Part shown: positions 50,568 through 59,830 of the stretch, one piece after another | How the letters are laid out: each line of letters opens with the position of its first letter | Position numbering within the stretch: position 1 is the stretch's first letter | Origin: Mycolicibacterium phocaicum | GTDB lineage: Bacteria; Actinomycetota; Actinomycetes; Mycobacteriales; Mycobacteriaceae | NCBI RefSeq assembly: GCF_010731115.1 | Contig: NZ_AP022616.1 | Span: 2,418,001 to 2,482,000 of the forward strand | Direction of reading: 5' to 3' | Length of the DNA: 64,000 nt | The notes under the pieces: model-generated | Databases searched by the model: none | What the model saw: the letters and a program-made list of their open reading frames with translations, nothing else | What the model was told of the DNA's origin: nothing | Program-made: the position numbers and the translations under genes

Positions 50568-51071
50568 GTGACGGGAACCCGAACATTGATCCTGCTGCGG
50601 CACGCGAAATCCGACTACCCCGACGGGGTCGCCGACCATGAGCGGCCGCTCGCCAAGCGCGGCATCCGCGAAGCGGCACTGGCCGGAGACTGGATTCGGG
50701 AAAATCTCCCGCCCGTCGACGCCGTCCTGTGCTCGACCGCCACCCGGACCCGACAGACGCTCGAGCGCACCGGCATCAGCGCGCCCGTGACATTCGTCGA
50801 GCGCCTCTACAACGCCACGGCAGGCATCGCCATCGAGGTCATCAACGGCGCGCCGGAGGCAGCGAACACGCTGCTGGTGATCGGCCACGAACCGGTCATG
50901 TCATCGCTCGCGCTGAGTCTGGCGTCGCTCGACGCGAGCGACCCTGACGTCGCCGGTCAGATTGCGATGAAGTACCCGACGTCAGCGATCGCCGTCCTGC
51001 ACACCGACCGGCACTGGACGCAGGTCGAGCTGCGCAGCGCCACGTTGGACCAGTTCCACATCCCCCGCTAG
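50568..51071 (+). CDS. SixA-like histidine phosphatase
   Basis: A 167-aa phosphoglycerate-mutase-fold phosphatase of the SixA/phosphohistidine phosphatase group. The catalytic RHG-type motif is LILLRHAKSDYPDGV, with the Arg of STATRTRQTLE and the second His in LVIGHEPVMSSLA. It could dephosphorylate phosphohistidine proteins or other small phosphoesters. GTG 50568 follows TACGGT by 6 nt. The stop overlaps the convergent lprB stop (CTAG). It corresponds to Rv1276c. Confidence 0.88.
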   Translation: MTGTRTLILLRHAKSDYPDGVADHERPLAKRGIREAALAGDWIRENLPPVDAVLCSTATRTRQTLERTGISAPVTFVERLYNATAGIAIEVINGAPEAANTLLVIGHEPVMSSLALSLASLDASDPDVAGQIAMKYPTSAIAVLHTDRHWTQVELRSATLDQFHIPR

Positions 51072-51607
51072 GAGTTGGTGGCGAGCGTCAGCTCCATCAG
51101 CTTGGTGGCCATGCCACAGGTGTCGGCGCCCGGCCCCTGCGGGTTGACCCACCAGCCCACGACACCGGCGGCGTCACTGGCCACGCCGCACGAGCCGTTG
51201 GGATCGTTCGGGTGCATGATGATCGACTTCACGCCGGCGATCGCCTTGGTCTCGTACTTGTAGTTCAGGTGCTGGGCGACCTTGGTCTCTTCATCGAGGC
51301 TGCCCTGCTCGTACCAGAACCGGGTGATGTCGATGAGGCCCGCCGACTGGTTCAGCGCCTGCCACCGGCACACCGCGCCCACGAAGGTGCTCTGGATGTC
51401 CAGCGGGTCCGCGCCGACCGTCTTGGCCAGCACGTCGTTGGTCAGCACGTCGCACTCTTTGAGCAGGTTCGGGTACGAATCCGCCGAGTGCTCGCTGCCG
51501 CCGCCGGCGCCTTCCTTCATCGCGGTGCCCTCGACCGAGCGGGCGCAACCCACCAGCGCCAGCGCCGACATCACGGCGACCGCTCCAGCCAGTTTCCGTC
51601 GTGTCAT
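51068..51607 (-). CDS. lprB: DUF3558 lipoprotein LprB-like
   Basis: A 179-aa lipoprotein. The signal peptide MTRRKLAGAVAVMSALALVGC has lipobox LVGC at about residues 18-21. The DUF3558 domain has CDVLTNDVLAKTVGADPLDIQ, FVGAVCRWQA and conserved distal Cys residues. ATG 51607 overlaps the stop of the preceding DUF3558 gene by 4 nt. In M. tuberculosis the pair corresponds to lprC (Rv1275) and lprB (Rv1274). Function unknown. The symbol is by synteny and family. Confidence 0.82.
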   Translation of the reverse strand: MTRRKLAGAVAVMSALALVGCARSVEGTAMKEGAGGGSEHSADSYPNLLKECDVLTNDVLAKTVGADPLDIQSTFVGAVCRWQALNQSAGLIDITRFWYEQGSLDEETKVAQHLNYKYETKAIAGVKSIIMHPNDPNGSCGVASDAAGVVGWWVNPQGPGADTCGMATKLMELTLATNS

Positions 51608-52167
51608 TTCGCGTTCGCAATCGATTGCCGGGCCAGTTCCTTGGCGATGTCGCACGGATCAGGGAACGGCTTCTGGGAGAAGCTGATGGACCATTCGATG
51701 AAGTCGTCGTCGAACTGGATGCCGACCTCACACAGGCTCTTGCCGATCATCGGGTCCTCGCCGAGTGCGACGAAACCGGAGTGGCCGTTGATGTTGATGT
51801 CGTTGACGTCGGCCCGCGTCCGCTCCTCGGTCTTGCGTTCGCGGCCGATTGGGCTGCCCCGGTACCAGGTGAACGAGAAGTGCGGACCGAGGATGCCACC
51901 GTTGACCAGCCACTGGCAGCCGACGGAGTTCTTCGCGGTGTTGACGAGGCCCGTGACCTGGGTCAGCTGGGTGACGGTCTGATCGCTGACGCCGCCGCAC
52001 ACCGGGAACATGGGGCCATGCTTGGCCGGACCCGACGCAGCCGGGCCCGACGGGCCGCCCGCCTGGGCGCCGCCGCTGCTGCTGTCGTCCGAGCAGGCGG
52101 ACATCGCCGGAATCATCGCCGCGGCAAGCACGGTCGCGGCGGCGGTCTTCACCTGTCTGCGGGTCAC
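51604..52167 (-). CDS. lprC: DUF3558 lipoprotein LprC-like
   Basis: A 187-aa lipoprotein. I chose GTG 52167, giving MTRRQVKTAAATVLAAAMIPAMSACS with the lipobox MSAC, then a low-complexity Ser/Gly/Pro linker and a DUF3558 domain (FPVCGGVSDQTVTQLTQVTGL, SVGCQWLVNGG, WSISFSQKPFPDPCDIAKELAR). The open frame continues far upstream only as a shadow of the ABC gene on the other strand. It heads the lprC-lprB operon and diverges from the ABC exporter pair. Confidence 0.82.
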   Translation of the reverse strand: MTRRQVKTAAATVLAAAMIPAMSACSDDSSSGGAQAGGPSGPAASGPAKHGPMFPVCGGVSDQTVTQLTQVTGLVNTAKNSVGCQWLVNGGILGPHFSFTWYRGSPIGRERKTEERTRADVNDININGHSGFVALGEDPMIGKSLCEVGIQFDDDFIEWSISFSQKPFPDPCDIAKELARQSIANAK

Positions 52168-52263
52168 GCCATGCACTGTAGCGGCAGGTTCTGAGGTCAA
52201 CCACCGACATGCCGACTGACCTGGTCTTTCTACAAGCATTCTCGGGTGTGCCACAGTAACCGC

Positions 52264-53997
52264 ATGCTCTGGGCACTGCTGCGGCAGTACACGAGGCCGT
52301 ATCGGCGGCAGCTGACGGTGGTGGCGACGCTGCAACTGATCAGCACGCTGGCCTCGCTGTATCTGCCCACGCTCAACGCCCGCATCATCGACCACGGCGT
52401 CGCACGCGGCGACACCGCCGTCATCGGGCGGCTCGGCGCCGTCATGCTCGGCGTCAGCGCGCTGCAGGTGCTGTGCGCCGTCGGCGCCGTCTACTTCGGT
52501 TCCCGCGCCGGCATGGGCTTCGGCCGCGACCTGCGCTGGGCAGTCTTCCGCCAGGTGCTCGGCTGGTCCAACGCCGAAGCCGTGCGGTTCGGGGCGCCCA
52601 CGCTCATGACCCGCACCACCAACGACGTCCAGCAGATCCAGGTCCTGGTGCAGATGACCTGCACCATGCTGATCACCGCGCCGATCATGTGCGTCGGTGG
52701 CATCGCGATGGCCGTGCACCAGAACGCCGGCCTGTCGTGGCTGCTGCTGGTCAGCGTGCCGATGATGGCGGTGTGCAATTACCTGATCATCTCCCGGCTG
52801 CTGCCGCTGTTCCGCCGGATGCAGCGGCTGATCGACAACATCAATCGCGTGCTGCGCGAGCAGCTCACCGGTATCCGCGTGGTCCGGGCCTTCTCGCGCG
52901 AGGACGCCGAACGCGCCCGGTTCGCCGACGCGAATCACGAGCTGACCGACACCACCCTGACCGTCGGCCGGTGGCAGGCCCTGATGCTGCCCGCGACGAC
53001 GCTCGTGGTGAATCTGTCCAGCGTGGCGGTGATCTGGTTCGGCGGTATCCGCATCGATCACGGCCAGATGCAGGTCGGCTCGCTGATCGCGTTCCTCTCG
53101 TACTTCATGCAGATCCTGATGGCCGTGCTGATGGTGACCATCGTGCTGGTGATCCTGCCGCGCGCGTCGGTGTGCGCCGAGCGGATCACCGATGTGCTCG
53201 CGACCGAGCCGTCGATCGTGTCACCCGCCGCGCCCCTGGTGCCGGAGGTTCGGTGCGGGAAGGTCCAGGTGACGGCAGCCACCTTCGGGTATCCCGGGGC
53301 CGACGACCCTGTGTTGCACGGGGTTTCACTGACTGCTTTACCGGGGACGGTGACGGCCATCGTGGGATCGACCGGCTCCGGCAAGTCGACACTGATGGCA
53401 CTGCTGTGCCGGATGTATGACGTCACCTCAGGCTCCGTGATGGTCGACGGCGTCGACGTCCGCGACTACGACCCCGAACAGTTGTGGTCGACGATCGGGG
53501 TGGTGCCGCAACGCGGGCACGTGTTTTCCGGCACGGTCGCCGACAACCTGCGGTTCGGCAAGGCCGACGCGACCGAAGACGAGATGTGGGCGGCGCTCGG
53601 CGTCGCGTCGGCCGACTTCGTGGCAGACCACCCCGAGGGGCTGGGCATGCCCGTCGCACAGGGCGGCACGAATTTCTCCGGTGGCCAGCGCCAGCGCCTC
53701 GCCATCGCCCGCGCGGTGGTCCGGCGGCCCGCGGTGTACCTGTTCGATGACGCATTCTCGGCGTTGGATGTCCACACCGACGCCCGGGTGCGGGCCGCGT
53801 TGTCCGCGGTGGCCGCCGATGCCACGGTGATCATTGTCGCCCAACGGCTTTCGACGGTCATCACGGCCGATCAGATCGTCGTGCTGGACAGCGGCCGGGT
53901 GGTCGGCGCCGGCACGCATGCCGAGCTTCTCGAGTCCTGCGCGGTATATCGCGAGTTCGCCGATTCTCAGGCGATTGTGGCCGGGGGCGTGGCGTGA
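52264..53997 (+). CDS. ABC exporter half-transporter A (degenerate Walker B)
   Basis: A 577-aa fused membrane-ATPase half-exporter. Six helices occupy about 1-300, with ATPase Walker [14 protein letters not shown], signature [16 protein letters not shown] and Walker [15 protein letters not shown]. The residue after the Walker B Asp is Asp rather than Glu, as in the degenerate site of heterodimeric exporters. I chose ATG 52264; earlier in-frame codons lack support. The stop overlaps the next gene in GTGA. The two correspond to Rv1273c-Rv1272c of M. tuberculosis. The export or import substrate is unknown here; lipids or drugs are typical. Confidence 0.92.
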   Translation: MLWALLRQYTRPYRRQLTVVATLQLISTLASLYLPTLNARIIDHGVARGDTAVIGRLGAVMLGVSALQVLCAVGAVYFGSRAGMGFGRDLRWAVFRQVLGWSNAEAVRFGAPTLMTRTTNDVQQIQVLVQMTCTMLITAPIMCVGGIAMAVHQNAGLSWLLLVSVPMMAVCNYLIISRLLPLFRRMQRLIDNINRVLREQLTGIRVVRAFSREDAERARFADANHELTDTTLTVGRWQALMLPATTLVVNLSSVAVIWFGGIRIDHGQMQVGSLIAFLSYFMQILMAVLMVTIVLVILPRASVCAERITDVLATEPSIVSPAAPLVPEVRCGKVQVTAATFGYPGADDPVLHGVSLTALPGTVTAIVGSTGSGKSTLMALLCRMYDVTSGSVMVDGVDVRDYDPEQLWSTIGVVPQRGHVFSGTVADNLRFGKADATEDEMWAALGVASADFVADHPEGLGMPVAQGGTNFSGGQRQRLAIARAVVRRPAVYLFDDAFSALDVHTDARVRAALSAVAADATVIIVAQRLSTVITADQIVVLDSGRVVGAGTHAELLESCAVYREFADSQAIVAGGVA

Positions 53998-55889
53998 CCC
54001 GGCCGCCCTCGGCCGCCATGCTGGCGTCCGGTTCGCGGTCCGAGAACTTCCGTGGCACGGCGCTGCGGCTGGTGAAACAACTGGCGCCGCAACGCAGTCG
54101 GGTGATAGTGGTGATGCTGTTGGGCATCGCCGGGATCGCGGTCGGCGTGATCGGGCCCCGCATCCTGGGCCACGCCACCGACCTGTTGTTCAACGGGGTG
54201 CTGGGCCGCGGGTTGCCGGCGGGTATCAGCCGTGAGCAGGCGGTCGCTGCGGCGCGGGCGCGCGGCGACAACACCTTTGCCGACCTGCTCGCCGGGTCCG
54301 ATGTCGTTCCGGGCCAGGGCGTCGACTTCACGGCGATCGGCCACGTGCTGACTCTCGCGCTGCTGCTGTATCTGGTGTCCGCGGTGATGGTGTGGGCCGA
54401 GGCACGGCTGCTCAACACCATCGTGCAACGCACCATGTTCACGCTGCGCTCACACGTCGAGGACAAGATTCACCGACTGCCGTTGTCGTACTTCGATTCC
54501 CGCCCCCGTGGCGAGATTCTCAGCCGGGTCACCAACGACATCGACAACGTCCAGACGTCGTTGACGATCACCGTCAGCCAGCTCCTGACCTCGGCACTGG
54601 CAGTGGTTGCCGTGCTGGCGGCGATGATCTGGATTTCGCCGCTGCTGGCGTTGATCACGGTGCTGACGGTGCCGCTCACCTTGCTGACGACGCGGATCAT
54701 CACCAAGCGGTCGCGGCAACAGTTCATGGCCCAGTGGCGCAATACCGGCCGGCTCAACGCCCACATCGAAGAGACCTACAGCGGTTTCACCGTCGTCAAG
54801 ACCTTCGGGCACCGCGCACTGGCCGAGGAGAAGTTCCGCGAACTGAACGACGATGTGTACCAGGCGAGTTTCGGCGCACAGTCGCTTTCCGGGCTGGTCT
54901 CCCCGATCACCACGTTCATCGGCAACATCAGCTACGTCGGCGTCGCGGTGGTCGGTGGTATCCAGGTGGCGACCGGGCAGATCAGCCTGGGCAGCATCCA
55001 GGCGTTCATCCAGTATGTGCGGCAGTTCAACCAGCCATTGACCCAGATCGCGTCGATGTACAACACCATGCAGTCCGGGATGGCCAGCGCGGAACGGGTT
55101 TTCGAGTTCCTGGATGCCGACGAAGAGGCCGTCCTTGAGGCCGGGCCGGGGTCGGGCGCGGGCTCAGCTGCGCCGGACCTCGTCGAGTTCGAGCAAGTCA
55201 ACTTCTCATACCTGCCCGGAACCCGGGTCATCGAGAACCTGTCGTTCGTCGTCGAACCCGGCACCACCGTGGCCATCGTCGGGCCGACGGGGGCCGGCAA
55301 GACCACGCTGGTCAATCTGCTGATGCGGTTCTACGAGCCGGATTCCGGCCGAATCCTGCTGGGCGGCCGTGACATTGCGACGATGAGCCGTGCCGACCTG
55401 CGATCACGCATCGGCATGGTGCTGCAGGACACGTGGCTCATCGGCGGCACGATCTACGACAACATCGCCTACGGACGTCCCGGGGCCTCCGAGGCCGAGG
55501 TGATCGAGGCTGCCCGCACCGCGCGCGTCGACCATTTCGTGCATACGCTGCCGAACGGGTACCAGACGCGCCTCAACGAGAACGGCGTGAACATCAGTGC
55601 CGGCGAGAAGCAGCTGATCACGATTGCCCGAGCGCTGGTCCGGCAACCTCAGCTGCTGATCCTCGACGAGGCCACCAGTTCCGTCGACAGCCGCACCGAG
55701 CTGCTGATCGCCCAGGCCACCGCGGAGCTGCGCCGCAATCGGACGAGTTTCATTATCGCGCACCGTCTTTCCACCATCCGCGACGCCGATCTGATCCTCG
55801 TGGTCCAGGCCGGGCGGATCGTCGAGCGCGGGTCCCACGACGAGCTGCTCCAGCGACGCGGGGCCTACTGGCAGATGACGCAGGCCTGA
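53994..55889 (+). CDS. ABC exporter half-transporter B (consensus Walker B)
   Basis: A 631-aa partner of the preceding half-transporter. An extended N-terminus with a long extracytoplasmic loop between helices 1 and 2 ([36 protein letters not shown]) precedes six helices. The ATPase has Walker [15 protein letters not shown], signature [16 protein letters not shown] (SAGEK instead of SGGQ) and an intact Walker [15 protein letters not shown]. The deviating signature pairs with the degenerate Walker B of the partner, as expected for an asymmetric heterodimer. GTG 53994 overlaps the upstream stop by 4 nt. Confidence 0.93.
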   Translation: MTRPPSAAMLASGSRSENFRGTALRLVKQLAPQRSRVIVVMLLGIAGIAVGVIGPRILGHATDLLFNGVLGRGLPAGISREQAVAAARARGDNTFADLLAGSDVVPGQGVDFTAIGHVLTLALLLYLVSAVMVWAEARLLNTIVQRTMFTLRSHVEDKIHRLPLSYFDSRPRGEILSRVTNDIDNVQTSLTITVSQLLTSALAVVAVLAAMIWISPLLALITVLTVPLTLLTTRIITKRSRQQFMAQWRNTGRLNAHIEETYSGFTVVKTFGHRALAEEKFRELNDDVYQASFGAQSLSGLVSPITTFIGNISYVGVAVVGGIQVATGQISLGSIQAFIQYVRQFNQPLTQIASMYNTMQSGMASAERVFEFLDADEEAVLEAGPGSGAGSAAPDLVEFEQVNFSYLPGTRVIENLSFVVEPGTTVAIVGPTGAGKTTLVNLLMRFYEPDSGRILLGGRDIATMSRADLRSRIGMVLQDTWLIGGTIYDNIAYGRPGASEAEVIEAARTARVDHFVHTLPNGYQTRLNENGVNISAGEKQLITIARALVRQPQLLILDEATSSVDSRTELLIAQATAELRRNRTSFIIAHRLSTIRDADLILVVQAGRIVERGSHDELLQRRGAYWQMTQA

Positions 55890-55959
55890 CGGCTGCGTGC
55901 AACGCCCACTGCTGAGCCGGACACCGCGGCGGTGGCAGGTTTCCTGCGTTCAGCCGGTG

Positions 55960-55999
55960 CGCGGGCCTGCCGCTCCGCCGCCGAAGCGGCAGGCCCGCG
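55960..55999. terminator. GC-rich terminator hairpin between convergent genes
   Basis: A perfect 15-bp inverted repeat (55960-55974 with 55985-55999) around a 10-nt loop. It lies 70 nt after the ABC stop and 46 nt from the convergent HNH gene stop. No U-tract follows, as usual for mycobacterial terminators. Confidence 0.7.
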
Positions 56000-56045
56000 A
56001 TCAATGTTCACTGTTGAGTTGTCAAGGTGCACAATGCTTTAGGTG

Positions 56046-57284
56046 TTACGCGGCCGTGTCGAGTCGCATGGTGCGGCGGTTGTACGCGGGGATGGGTTTT
56101 CGGTCCGGGTCGACGGCCGCGGGTGGGATGAGCCAGGGGTGTTTGTCCATTCCCATGACGACGTCCCAGCCGTCGTGATGCACGTTGGCGTGACACGCCG
56201 GGCACAGCAGGCACCCGTTGCCCAGTGATGTTTCGCCGTGGTGGGTCCAGTGCACGATGTGGTGGGCGTGGGTGCGTCCGGGTGGTGCGCCGCATTTGAT
56301 GCAGCATTGATCGCGCAGATATAGCGCTTTGCGTAGGTGAGGTGGGAACAGGCGTTTCTCGCGGCTCATATCGAGGGGTACGTGTTCGCCGTCGACGATG
56401 ATCGTGGTGACGGTGGTGTCGCAGGTGAGCCGGTCCAGGGTCATGGTGCTGATCGATCCAATGAATTCCAGCGTGGCCAGGTCCGGGGTGTCGGCGGGCA
56501 CGGTGATGAGTAGTTGGGTGCGCGGCGCGCTGGCAATATCGCCGCCGCGGGCGGCGATATCCAACACCGCCTCCAGCGCATCAGCGCGCCGCCGCCCCGC
56601 GGAACGCACATCTGGGGTTCCGTCGGGTTCGGGCCGCGGTGCCGAGTGCTCCTCCATCGCGGCGATGTATTTGGCGCCGACCTCAGCGTCCAGGTCCGCG
56701 CGGACCTGGACCCGCCCATCGGAGGTGATGCGGTGGTCGACGGTGTTGACCGAGCGGTCTTCGGCGGCGGGCAGCCCGCCTTCTGCGGCGGCGTGCCGGT
56801 TGCCCAACCGGCGGGCCCGGTTGCCGATGTCGGCCGGGGTGGCTCCGGAGAAGAACTGGCCCAGCAGATCGGTCACCTGCGCGAACCGGGCTTGCTCGTC
56901 GACTGGTCCGGGCGCGCGGGCCTGTATGTGGTTGATGCCTTTGACGATCGCATCGACATGCTCACCGGAGATCGCCCCGTCGCCGGCGTGCGCCGCGAGC
57001 GTGGGCAGCGCCGGCAGCGCACCGCCGACGCGGATCAGCCGTTCGGCCACCGAGGGTGCACACCCCAACGACATCAGCAGCTCGCGCGGCGATCGGCCCT
57101 GCGATGCCGCCACACCACAGCGGTCCAGCACCGCGGTCATTGTCGCGGAGAGATGGTCAACCACGCCCCGGATCAGCAGCAGCAGCCGCGTGACGTTGAC
57201 GGCATCCTCGCCCGACATGTTCTCAGGGACGACCACGCCGCGCAGGTGGTCGAGGAGTGGGTTGAGATCCGGTGTGATTCCCAT
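56046..57284 (-). CDS. DUF222-HNH endonuclease (13E12 repeat family)
   Basis: A 412-aa protein. The N-terminal DUF222 domain (about 20-290) precedes a C-terminal HNH nuclease core: CCIKCGAPPGRTHAHHIVHW...NGCLLCPACHANVHHDGW, with the paired CxxC zinc ligands and the catalytic HH. This is the 13E12 repeat family, present in many copies in mycobacterial genomes and thought to be mobile or selfish. ATG 57284 lies 5 nt after a TATAGT -10 box. A perfect LexA box sits just upstream, so it should be DNA-damage inducible. Function unproven. Confidence 0.92.
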   Translation of the reverse strand: MGITPDLNPLLDHLRGVVVPENMSGEDAVNVTRLLLLIRGVVDHLSATMTAVLDRCGVAASQGRSPRELLMSLGCAPSVAERLIRVGGALPALPTLAAHAGDGAISGEHVDAIVKGINHIQARAPGPVDEQARFAQVTDLLGQFFSGATPADIGNRARRLGNRHAAAEGGLPAAEDRSVNTVDHRITSDGRVQVRADLDAEVGAKYIAAMEEHSAPRPEPDGTPDVRSAGRRRADALEAVLDIAARGGDIASAPRTQLLITVPADTPDLATLEFIGSISTMTLDRLTCDTTVTTIIVDGEHVPLDMSREKRLFPPHLRKALYLRDQCCIKCGAPPGRTHAHHIVHWTHHGETSLGNGCLLCPACHANVHHDGWDVVMGMDKHPWLIPPAAVDPDRKPIPAYNRRTMRLDTAA

Positions 57285-57295
57285 AACACACTATA

Positions 57296-57311
57296 TCGAA
57301 CAAATGTTCGA
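57296..57311. promoter_or_regulatory. LexA SOS box of the HNH gene
   Basis: TCGAAC-AAAT-GTTCGA matches the mycobacterial/Gram-positive SOS-box consensus TCGAAC-N4-GTTCGA at every fixed position. It abuts the TATAGT -10 (57295-57290, minus strand) of the DUF222-HNH gene. Confidence 0.85.
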
Positions 57312-57626
57312 ACCACAAGGGGTGGATGCACGGATTTTCCGGTGTATCACCATTTTCGCGACGGTGCCGAGACATGACGGGCGTATTGAAAATGGTACTT
57401 TCGTACCAGACAGGGCCGGCGCCGTCACCGACTCCGGACGCGGCGCCGGAAGCGTCGACGTGGCGGCAGACGCGAAGTGGCGGCAGGCGAGAAATGGCGC
57501 CAGACGCGAAGATGCGCCGGGTACGTCGCCATTACGCGGGCGCGTCGACATGGCGTCGGACGCGCCGGCACAGCGGGGGCCTCAAGCAAGAACTTCACCG
57601 ACGACGCCCGCGTACCCCCAACAAAC
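57312..57626. other. Non-coding stretch upstream of the HNH gene
   Basis: No convincing gene. It holds several short imperfect repeats of the type GTGGCGGCAGACGCGAA between about 57460 and 57560 and open frames without family features. It may be remnant sequence at the edge of the mobile 13E12 unit. Confidence 0.45.
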
Positions 57627-58142
57627 CTACGGTCGATACGGCATCACCCGCGGCACCCAGGCCGGGACGGACGCACAGTAGCGCCGGTACTCGTCGCCGA
57701 ATTGCCTCGTCAGCGCAGGCTGCTCATAGAAGTACACGAACGCGCTCGTCGCCAACACGAAAAACACTAAGTACCAAAGGAGTACAGGCTGACCGAGAAC
57801 CAACGCTTGACCGAGGATGACAGTCGCAACCGCGAGATACATCGGGTTGCGGACGTACCGGTGCGGCCCCGTCACGACCAAGGTCTGCGTCGGCGCCATC
57901 GGCAATGGCGTGCCGAGCCCGTCACTGGCGAATTTGTAGATCGCCGCGAGCAGTACCGGAAGCCCCAGAAGAATCAGCACCACGCCGCCCACCCAAATGC
58001 CAGGTAGGCCGAACAAGTCCCCAATCCGCCGCCAACCGGTCAGCGAATACGGGATCAGGCCGGCCATGGTGCCCGGCACGACAAGGGTGAAAACTGCACT
58101 GCGCACGAGGCTTTGGCGCCGCAGGGACGCCGTAGATCCCAT
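57627..58142 (-). CDS. Isoprenylcysteine methyltransferase-like membrane protein
   Basis: A 171-aa integral membrane protein of the ICMT/PEMT-type methyltransferase superfamily. It has about four helices (SAVFTLVVPGTMAGLIPYSL, IWVGGVVLILLGLPVLLAA, ATVILGQALVLGQPVLLWYLVFFV). The family's SAM-site signature is LVVTGPHRYVRNPMYLAVA, with the terminal YFYEQPALTRQFGDEYRRYCASVPAWVP. The substrate in bacteria is usually unknown (lipids or small thiols). It ends near the HNH promoter region and starts 3 nt after the stop of the next gene upstream. Confidence 0.85.
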   Translation of the reverse strand: MGSTASLRRQSLVRSAVFTLVVPGTMAGLIPYSLTGWRRIGDLFGLPGIWVGGVVLILLGLPVLLAAIYKFASDGLGTPLPMAPTQTLVVTGPHRYVRNPMYLAVATVILGQALVLGQPVLLWYLVFFVLATSAFVYFYEQPALTRQFGDEYRRYCASVPAWVPRVMPYRP

Positions 58143-58145
58143 GAC

Positions 58146-58619
58146 TCAGGCCGCGAACGCAGAGGTCAGTTGGACTCGGATGACCGGATCGGACTCGAGG
58201 CGGTGCCGCAGTGCACTCTCGAACTGCCAGATGGAGGTGAGGTCGTGCTCCAGTCGGCAGTCCACGGCAGCGGCCGTGCCCGACGGCGGCGGGCTGTCGG
58301 CGATGTGGTCGGCAACAGGTTCGAGCAGTGCCCGCGGCGCCGCGAGGTAGTAGCCGGGATTCGGCCCGCCGACCTCGGCCGCATACAGCAGCCCATGCTC
58401 GGTGATGACGATGTGCGTGGCCAGCACTCGCACCGGGCCGTGCTGCTCGGCGCTGCCCCATTCCTCGGCCGCCAACCGTCCCTGAATGACGTGCAGTCGC
58501 ACGTCATCGGTCAAGAATTTCGTGAAGTCACCCGGCCCGAGCACACAGGCTGAAGCGAGGTCGGCATCCAGGCCGCCGCACAGCATCTCGCCGATGTAAT
58601 TGAACAACCGATCGCTCAT
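58146..58619 (-). CDS. Hypothetical protein
   Basis: A 157-aa soluble protein, MSDRLFNYIGEMLCGGLDADLASACVLG..., with a mixed beta/alpha core (VRVLATHIVITEHGLLYAAEVG) and a C-terminal SALRHRLESDPVIRVQLTSAFAA. There is no signal peptide and no motif I recognise. It is probably co-transcribed with the membrane methyltransferase, from which it is separated by 3 nt. Confidence 0.65.
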   Translation of the reverse strand: MSDRLFNYIGEMLCGGLDADLASACVLGPGDFTKFLTDDVRLHVIQGRLAAEEWGSAEQHGPVRVLATHIVITEHGLLYAAEVGGPNPGYYLAAPRALLEPVADHIADSPPPSGTAAAVDCRLEHDLTSIWQFESALRHRLESDPVIRVQLTSAFAA

Positions 58620-58684
58620 GACGCGCTCCCATCGGGCCGGTCCTTTGAGCCTGCACCCGCGCGGCAGCGAACGTCAATGGTTGA

Positions 58685-59236
58685 TCAGAGTTGCGGACCC
58701 TCCGCACGAAGATCGTCGACCGCGGTCATGGCATCCCGCAGTTTCGCGAGCCACTCTTCGGCATGCTCACCGACCAACCGAACCGACCACGCCAGCGCAT
58801 CGGACCGTGACCGGGCCACGCCGGCGTCGACCAGCGTGTCGAGCACCTGACGCTCCGGTTGCTTGAGTCGCGTCATCACGGGAACAGCCAAGTGGGTGAA
58901 CAGGATTCGTTCCGACTCCCCCACCGACACGCCCCAGGCCACTTTGCGGCCGTAGCGAGCCTCGGCCTCATCGGCGATCCGCATGCGCTCGGACCGGGTC
59001 TCTTCCCGGAAGCGCGCCACCCGCCCGGAAGCCCGAGCGGCCGTTTCCGGATTCTCGGGCTCGGGCAGGCGCCCGATGACCACGATCTCCTCGCGGTCCA
59101 CCGTGACGTCCGGGTCGCCCGCGAACCACTCTTCGGGGAGCCGGCCGGCGAACCAGTCGGCGGCGTCGCCCGCATCGGGCTGCTGCGCTTGTTGCCAGCC
59201 GCCGCGGCGGTCCTGGCCAGAATGACGTTGCCTCAT
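58685..59236 (-). CDS. Hypothetical protein, acidic/Arg-rich
   Basis: A 183-aa protein. The Gln/Arg-rich N-terminus leads into WFAGRLPEEWFAGDPDVTVDREEIVVIGRLPEPE, then a helical RVARFREETRSERMRIADEAEARYGRKVAWGVSVG. The C-terminal helix pair LDTLVDAGVARSRSDALAWSVRLVGEHAEEWLAKLRDAM recalls a ribbon-helix-helix/ParD-like dimerisation element. No function assigned. The upstream region is AT-rich (TAATTATGTAAGC before the ATG) and may serve as a leaderless promoter. Confidence 0.65.
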   Translation of the reverse strand: MRQRHSGQDRRGGWQQAQQPDAGDAADWFAGRLPEEWFAGDPDVTVDREEIVVIGRLPEPENPETAARASGRVARFREETRSERMRIADEAEARYGRKVAWGVSVGESERILFTHLAVPVMTRLKQPERQVLDTLVDAGVARSRSDALAWSVRLVGEHAEEWLAKLRDAMTAVDDLRAEGPQL

Positions 59237-59315
59237 GCTTACATAATTACACCGTTACAGCTGCTACAAAACAGCGTTTCACCCGAAGCGAAAGTACAAA
59301 GCGAAAAGGGTGTTA

Positions 59316-59528
59316 TCAGCGCTTACGCAGCAGCGCGGAACCGCCGAAGGCGGCCAGCCCAAGCACCACCAACGCCAGGAACACGGCCCAGCCCGTACTG
59401 ACGAACACGCCGACCAGCACGATGGCGGCGATCACCGGCGACGCCACGAAAAGCAGCATGCCCGGGTGCTCCTTCGCTACCGCGAGGGCACTCTTCGCCC
59501 GGACCGGATCAATTTCTTTGCGCGCCAT
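59316..59528 (-). CDS. Small two-helix membrane protein
   Basis: A 70-aa protein. A charged N-terminus (MARKEIDPVRAKSALAVAKEHP) is followed by two hydrophobic helices (about 24-44 and 46-62) and a basic end LLRKR. The ATG is preceded by CATCCT plus 6 nt. It is divergent from the copper operon. No family known to me. Confidence 0.6.
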   Translation of the reverse strand: MARKEIDPVRAKSALAVAKEHPGMLLFVASPVIAAIVLVGVFVSTGWAVFLALVVLGLAAFGGSALLRKR

Positions 59529-59596
59529 GGAACCAGGATGCCACCCGAAGCGACTAAAAGAGCAGATTCCACAGAGACCCGAATCACAGCGCTACC

Positions 59597-59619
59597 TATA
59601 CCCCCTATGGGTATATACT
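59597..59619 (+). promoter_or_regulatory. CsoR/RicR-type copper operator overlapping a leaderless -10
   Basis: The perfect palindrome TATACCC-CCTAT-GGGTATA (59597-59615) matches CsoR/RicR operators. It overlaps the -10 TATACT (59614-59619), which lies 7 nt before the copZ ATG. Copper-free repressor here would block RNA polymerase directly. No csoR gene lies in the window. Confidence 0.8.
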
Positions 59620-59626
59620 CCAGGGC

Positions 59627-59830
59627 ATGAGTCAGGTACTTGAAGTTCAGGGAATGTCGTGCGGACACTGCGTCGCGTCCATCACCTCTGCTGTCGAGCC
59701 GCTGCCCGGCGTGACCGGTGTCGAGGTCGACCTCAAGGCCGGAACCGTACGGGTGGACGGCGAGCCCGACCGCGCCGCCGTTGCCGCCGCCATCGAAGAC
59801 GCCGGATACGACGTCGTCCAACCGGCATGA
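59627..59830 (+). CDS. copZ: Copper chaperone (CopZ-like HMA protein)
   Basis: A 67-aa heavy-metal-associated domain. The metal-binding motif MSCGHC places Cys at 12 and 15. It carries cytosolic Cu(I) and delivers it to the P-type ATPase. Its TGA overlaps the ATG of a 12-codon ORF that in turn overlaps copA. ATG 59627 lies 7 nt after the -10 box, with no real RBS, so it is likely leaderless and controlled by the overlapping CsoR-type operator. Confidence 0.92.
   Translation: MSQVLEVQGMSCGHCVASITSAVEPLPGVTGVEVDLKAGTVRVDGEPDRAAVAAAIEDAGYDVVQPA

Noticed and set aside
52168..53061. Long N-terminal extension of the lprC frame opposite the ABC gene
   Set aside because: The sequence is His/Gly/Arg-rich antisense shadow; the lipoprotein signal peptide begins at GTG 52167.
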